The notes under the pieces: generated by a model
The model's input: only the letters and a program-made list of their open reading frames with translations
Databases searched by the model: none
Told to the model about the DNA's origin: nothing
In this document: in pieces, positions 22,038-24,142 of the stretch
Layout: each line of letters opens with the position of its first letter
How positions within the stretch are numbered: the first letter of the stretch is position 1
Source of the DNA: Bacteroidales bacterium
GTDB taxonomy: Bacteria > Bacteroidota > Bacteroidia > Bacteroidales > Muribaculaceae
Reading direction: 5' to 3'
NCBI GenBank assembly: GCA_030526455.1
Contig: JAUNCU010000018.1
Span: forward strand, 1 to 24,142
Length of the DNA stretch: 24,142 bases
Position numbers and translations under genes: made by a program

Positions 22038-22504
22038 TTGTTTATCACGCATCTTACACGGAAGTGACTTCGCCCAACACATCACACTCAAGAGAATTCC
22101 TCGACTTTGGGCCAGGATTCTATGTAACGGTAATTTACGAACAGGCAGTAAAATACGCCGAACGCTTCAAAAGACGTGGAAAAAACGCTTGGATAAACAC
22201 CTATGAACTCGACGACGCATCCCTTAAGGAAAAAGTCACGCGGTTTGACGCCTACGACGAGCGCTGGATTGATTACGTAATGGCTTGCCGCACAGGGCAA
22301 GTTCCAGATGATGCCGATGTGGTTATTGGAGGTATTGCCGACGACCAGATTTTCCGCACAATTGACCTCTACTTTTCTGGGTTGATTAGCAAACAAGATG
22401 CTCTGCAACGCCTCGTTTACTCAAAGCCCAATATGCAAATTTGCATACGTTCACAAATGATTATCGACCAGTATCTCACCTTTAAGAGTAGCGAAAAACT
22501 ATGA
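22034..22504 (+). CDS. DUF3990 family protein, predicted ADP-ribosyltransferase-like
   Basis: A 156-residue protein. Family features are the N-terminal MIVYHAS (His 5), the block EFLDFGPGFYVTVIYEQAVKYA split over residues 21-42, WIDYVMACR (78-86), DVVIGGIADDQIF (95-107) and the C-terminal NMQICIRSQ (133-141). As I recall, DUF3990 belongs to the ADP-ribosyltransferase superfamily. The His in YH and the Tyr in GFYVT would then be the NAD-binding pair, and Gln/Glu residues further on the catalytic candidate; I cannot verify this. It is coupled by 4-base overlaps to a DUF3791 gene on each side. Target and role (toxin, signalling, phage defence) are unknown. Confidence 0.8.
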   Translation: MIVYHASYTEVTSPNTSHSREFLDFGPGFYVTVIYEQAVKYAERFKRRGKNAWINTYELDDASLKEKVTRFDAYDERWIDYVMACRTGQVPDDADVVIGGIADDQIFRTIDLYFSGLISKQDALQRLVYSKPNMQICIRSQMIIDQYLTFKSSEKL

Positions 22505-22746
22505 CGAAGCACGACGAATCATATTGCACATTAATAGAGAATAAATTTTCTCGCATCATTGCAGCCATCAGCGAGTTACATGGCATTTCGCTCGAAGATG
22601 CAATGGAAATGTTTTATAATTCCGACACCTCCACACTCATTGAAGAAGGTGTCGCCGACCTCCACTGCCGTAGCGATAAATACTTAGCAGAAGAGGTTTG
22701 GCATGAGATGATGGAAGAAAAAAACAATTCCCACCCCACCGAATAG
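22501..22746 (+). CDS. DUF3791-like protein (third gene of the complete cassette)
   Basis: An 81-residue acidic, mainly helical protein (MTKHDESYCTLIENKFSRII...). The stretch HGISLEDAMEMFYNSDTSTLIEEG aligns with the third gene of the decayed cassette at 21011-21244, and both end in a similar EEVWHEM/DLLREEM helix. Start ATG overlaps the DUF3990 stop by four bases. The final codons (SHPTE and the TAG stop, 22732-22746) lie within the right direct repeat, so the 3' end appears to have been replaced or supplied by repeat sequence. Function unknown. Confidence 0.75.
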   Translation: MTKHDESYCTLIENKFSRIIAAISELHGISLEDAMEMFYNSDTSTLIEEGVADLHCRSDKYLAEEVWHEMMEEKNNSHPTE

Positions 22747-22772
22747 CCAAGAAGATAACCCACACCCCCGTG

Positions 22773-22820
22773 TTAGCCGCGTGAGCGGCTAATCCCCAAA
22801 GCGAACAAAAGCAAGCCTAA
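22773..22820. repeat. Bipartite REP-like element in the right direct repeat
   Basis: Identical to 21670-21717: TTAGCCGC, GTGA, GCGGCTAA, then the degenerate second module ending GCAAGCCTAA. Confidence 0.7.
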
Positions 22821-22824
22821 AATC

Positions 22825-22928
22825 AAAAATTCGCATAATTCGTGTAATTCGCTGAAAAAACCCTACCATCGCCAGCAAAATTTCGCCCAATTCTCTCAAT
22901 TCGCTGAAAAAATCCCCCGCCACCAGCC
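22825..22928. repeat. Tandem duplication of a 52-base unit before dgt
   Basis: Two units (22825-22876 and 22877-22928) share AATTCGCTGAAAAAA at 22846-22860 and 22898-22912 and similar flanks (TTCGC...AATTC, CGCCAGC/CACCAGC). The left direct repeat has one such unit. Confidence 0.75.
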
Positions 22929-22957
22929 TTGATTTGCCAGAAATTTCAGTAACTTTG
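22929..22957 (+). promoter_or_regulatory. Promoter of dgt
   Basis: TTG (22929-22931), 18 bases, TAACTTTG (22950-22957), about 39 bases before the start codon. Same sequence as the cassette promoter at 21775-21803 except for one base in the spacer. Confidence 0.7.
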
Positions 22958-22996
22958 CTTTTGCTCAGCGCTTTTTCGCTGGGGCAGCCATTAACT

Positions 22997-24142
22997 ATGA
23001 AGATGAATTGGAACCAATTGATATGCGACAAGCGTCTGGGCTTGGAGCATTACTCCGACCATAAGGGCGGCGTACGCAGCGATTTCCAGCGCGACTTCGA
23101 CCGTCTTGTGTTCTCCTCGCCTTTCCGCCGACTGCAGAACAAGACGCAGGTGTTTCCGCTGCCGGGCAGCATTTTCGTGCACAACCGCCTCACCCACTCC
23201 CTCGAGGTGTCGTGTGTGGGAAAATCGCTCGCCGGCGAGGTGCTCGTGCTCATGGGCGAACGCTATGCCGCCGAGCCTTGGGCTGCGCGCCTCGATGCCA
23301 TTCCCGAGATTGTGGGAGCAGCGTGCCTGGCCCACGACCTGGGCAACCCGCCGTTTGGCCACTCGGGCGAAAAAACCATCGGCGCCTACTTCAGCGAAGG
23401 CAAGGGACAGCAACTGCGAGAGCATTTCACCGAGCAGCAATGGGCCGACCTCATCCACTTCGAAGGCAACGCCAACAGTTTCCGCTCGCTCGTTCACCAG
23501 TTCAAGGGACGCCGCGTGGGTGGCTTTGCCATGACCTACAGCACCCTGGCATCCATCGTGAAATACCCCTACGCCTCGGTCCATGCCGGCGAGAAGGGGA
23601 AATTCGGCTTCTTCACCACCGAGCAGGCGCTCTTTGAACAAATCGCTGCCGAACTGGGCCTCATCAGACTGGGCGACGGCCGCTACTGCCGCCACCCGCT
23701 GGTGTATCTGGTGGAAGCAGCCGACGACATCTGCTACCAGGTGATGGACATAGAAGACGGTCACAAACTCAAAATCATAGGCACCGAAGAAACCATCAAC
23801 CTGCTGCTTGCCTTCTTCCCGCCCGAGCGACAAGACCACATGCGCGAGGTGATGACGCAGGTGGAAGACCCCAACGAGAAGATTGCCTACCTGCGCTCGA
23901 GCGTGGTGGGACTGCTGGTGCGTGAGTGCGCACAGGCCTTCGTGGAGGGTGAGGAGCAAATTCTGCAGGGCACCTACGAGGGATGCCTCATCGACCACAT
24001 CTCGCCACTGGCGGCCGAGGGCTACAGCCAGTGCAGCCTCCTTGCTCGCCGCAAACTCTACTGCGCCAGTTACGTGACCGACGTCGACCTCGCCGGTAAC
24101 CGCATCATCAACCTGCTGCTCGACAAACTCATCGACGCCGTC
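22997..24142 (+). CDS. dgt: Deoxyguanosinetriphosphate triphosphohydrolase-like protein (partial, runs off the window)
   Basis: The frame is open from ATG 22997 (MKMNWNQLICDKRLG) to the last base, 382 codons without a stop, so the 3' end lies outside the window. This HD-domain enzyme hydrolyses dGTP to deoxyguanosine and triphosphate. Motifs seen are SPFRRLQNKTQVFPLP (41-56), NRLTHSLEV with the first metal His at 67, LAHDLGNPPFGHSGE with the HD pair at 113-114, and later EAADDICYQVMDIEDG. A second ATG two codons later is also possible. Its promoter lies within the right direct repeat, so the neighbouring cassette may influence or share its regulation. Confidence 0.93.
   Translation, partial: MKMNWNQLICDKRLGLEHYSDHKGGVRSDFQRDFDRLVFSSPFRRLQNKTQVFPLPGSIFVHNRLTHSLEVSCVGKSLAGEVLVLMGERYAAEPWAARLDAIPEIVGAACLAHDLGNPPFGHSGEKTIGAYFSEGKGQQLREHFTEQQWADLIHFEGNANSFRSLVHQFKGRRVGGFAMTYSTLASIVKYPYASVHAGEKGKFGFFTTEQALFEQIAAELGLIRLGDGRYCRHPLVYLVEAADDICYQVMDIEDGHKLKIIGTEETINLLLAFFPPERQDHMREVMTQVEDPNEKIAYLRSSVVGLLVRECAQAFVEGEEQILQGTYEGCLIDHISPLAAEGYSQCSLLARRKLYCASYVTDVDLAGNRIINLLLDKLIDAV

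Larger units (their letters stand above)
22731..22958. repeat. Right direct repeat flanking the cassette, also the dgt upstream region
   Basis: Matches 21628-21804 in two blocks (102 and 54 bases, three mismatches in all) with 51 extra bases between them. The extra bases come from a tandem duplication of about 52 bases (see 22825-22928). Confidence 0.9.

Noticed and set aside
21628..22958. Composite transposon or insertion sequence formed by the direct repeats
   Set aside because: The repeats contain no transposase gene, no terminal inverted ends and no target-site duplication that I could find, so a transposon call is not supported.
1..24142. tRNA or rRNA genes
   Set aside because: Intergenic regions were read for cloverleaf-like segments and CCA ends; none was convincing.

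Overview
The window looks like chromosome of a Bacteroidales bacterium, probably of the Prevotellaceae/Muribaculaceae type. Three things suggest this: promoters of the Bacteroidetes form (TTTG or TTG, about 19 bases, TAnnTTTG) stand before many genes; start codons lack obvious Shine-Dalgarno sequences; and the gene families (fused-free pyrB-pyrI, DUF3667, DUF4143 ATPase, C69 dipeptidase, rhomboid with a C-terminal tail) are typical of that order. I could not run a search, so the family-level placement is inference.

Layout. 1-2487 (minus): a bifunctional class A penicillin-binding protein with its terminator. 2488-2880: a divergent intergenic region holding promoters for both sides and, before pyrB, a leader with a short ORF and a strong terminator-like hairpin. 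2881-5173: pyrB, pyrI and a DUF3667 membrane protein, probably one transcript. 5277-7153: a flavin reductase-like protein and glyA, two bases apart, ending in a clear terminator. 7317-8525: an unusual protein joining an HUH (Y1/REP-type) transposase-like domain to a DprA/SLOG-like C-terminal domain. 8612-10825 (minus): a secreted C69 dipeptidase and an HU protein, separated by a cluster of hairpin repeats. 11047-16087: two overlapping rhomboid proteases, a membrane-anchored endonuclease/exonuclease/phosphatase protein and a secreted M3 metallopeptidase. 16298-17608: a stand-alone AAA/DUF4143 ATPase. 17840-20071: pnp.

20072-22996, between pnp and dgt, is an accessory island of small genes: a frameshifted DUF4160 gene with its DUF2442 partner; a DUF3791 cassette that appears to have lost its central DUF3990 gene, leaving only its first eight codons; a small protein of 19-residue repeats; and a complete DUF3791-DUF3990-DUF3791 cassette with 4-base overlaps. 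The complete cassette lies between direct repeats of about 180-230 bp that carry a REP-like double hairpin and a copy of the dgt promoter. The window ends inside dgt (22997 onward).

The candidates for something new are (1) the HUH-SLOG fusion together with a dispersed bipartite hairpin repeat seen at several places in the same window, (2) the direct-repeat-bounded DUF3791-DUF3990-DUF3791 cassette beside a decayed relative, and (3) a pyrB leader that resembles the enteric pyrBI attenuator in design, in a distant phylum. No rRNA, tRNA, CRISPR array or complete insertion sequence was recognised.
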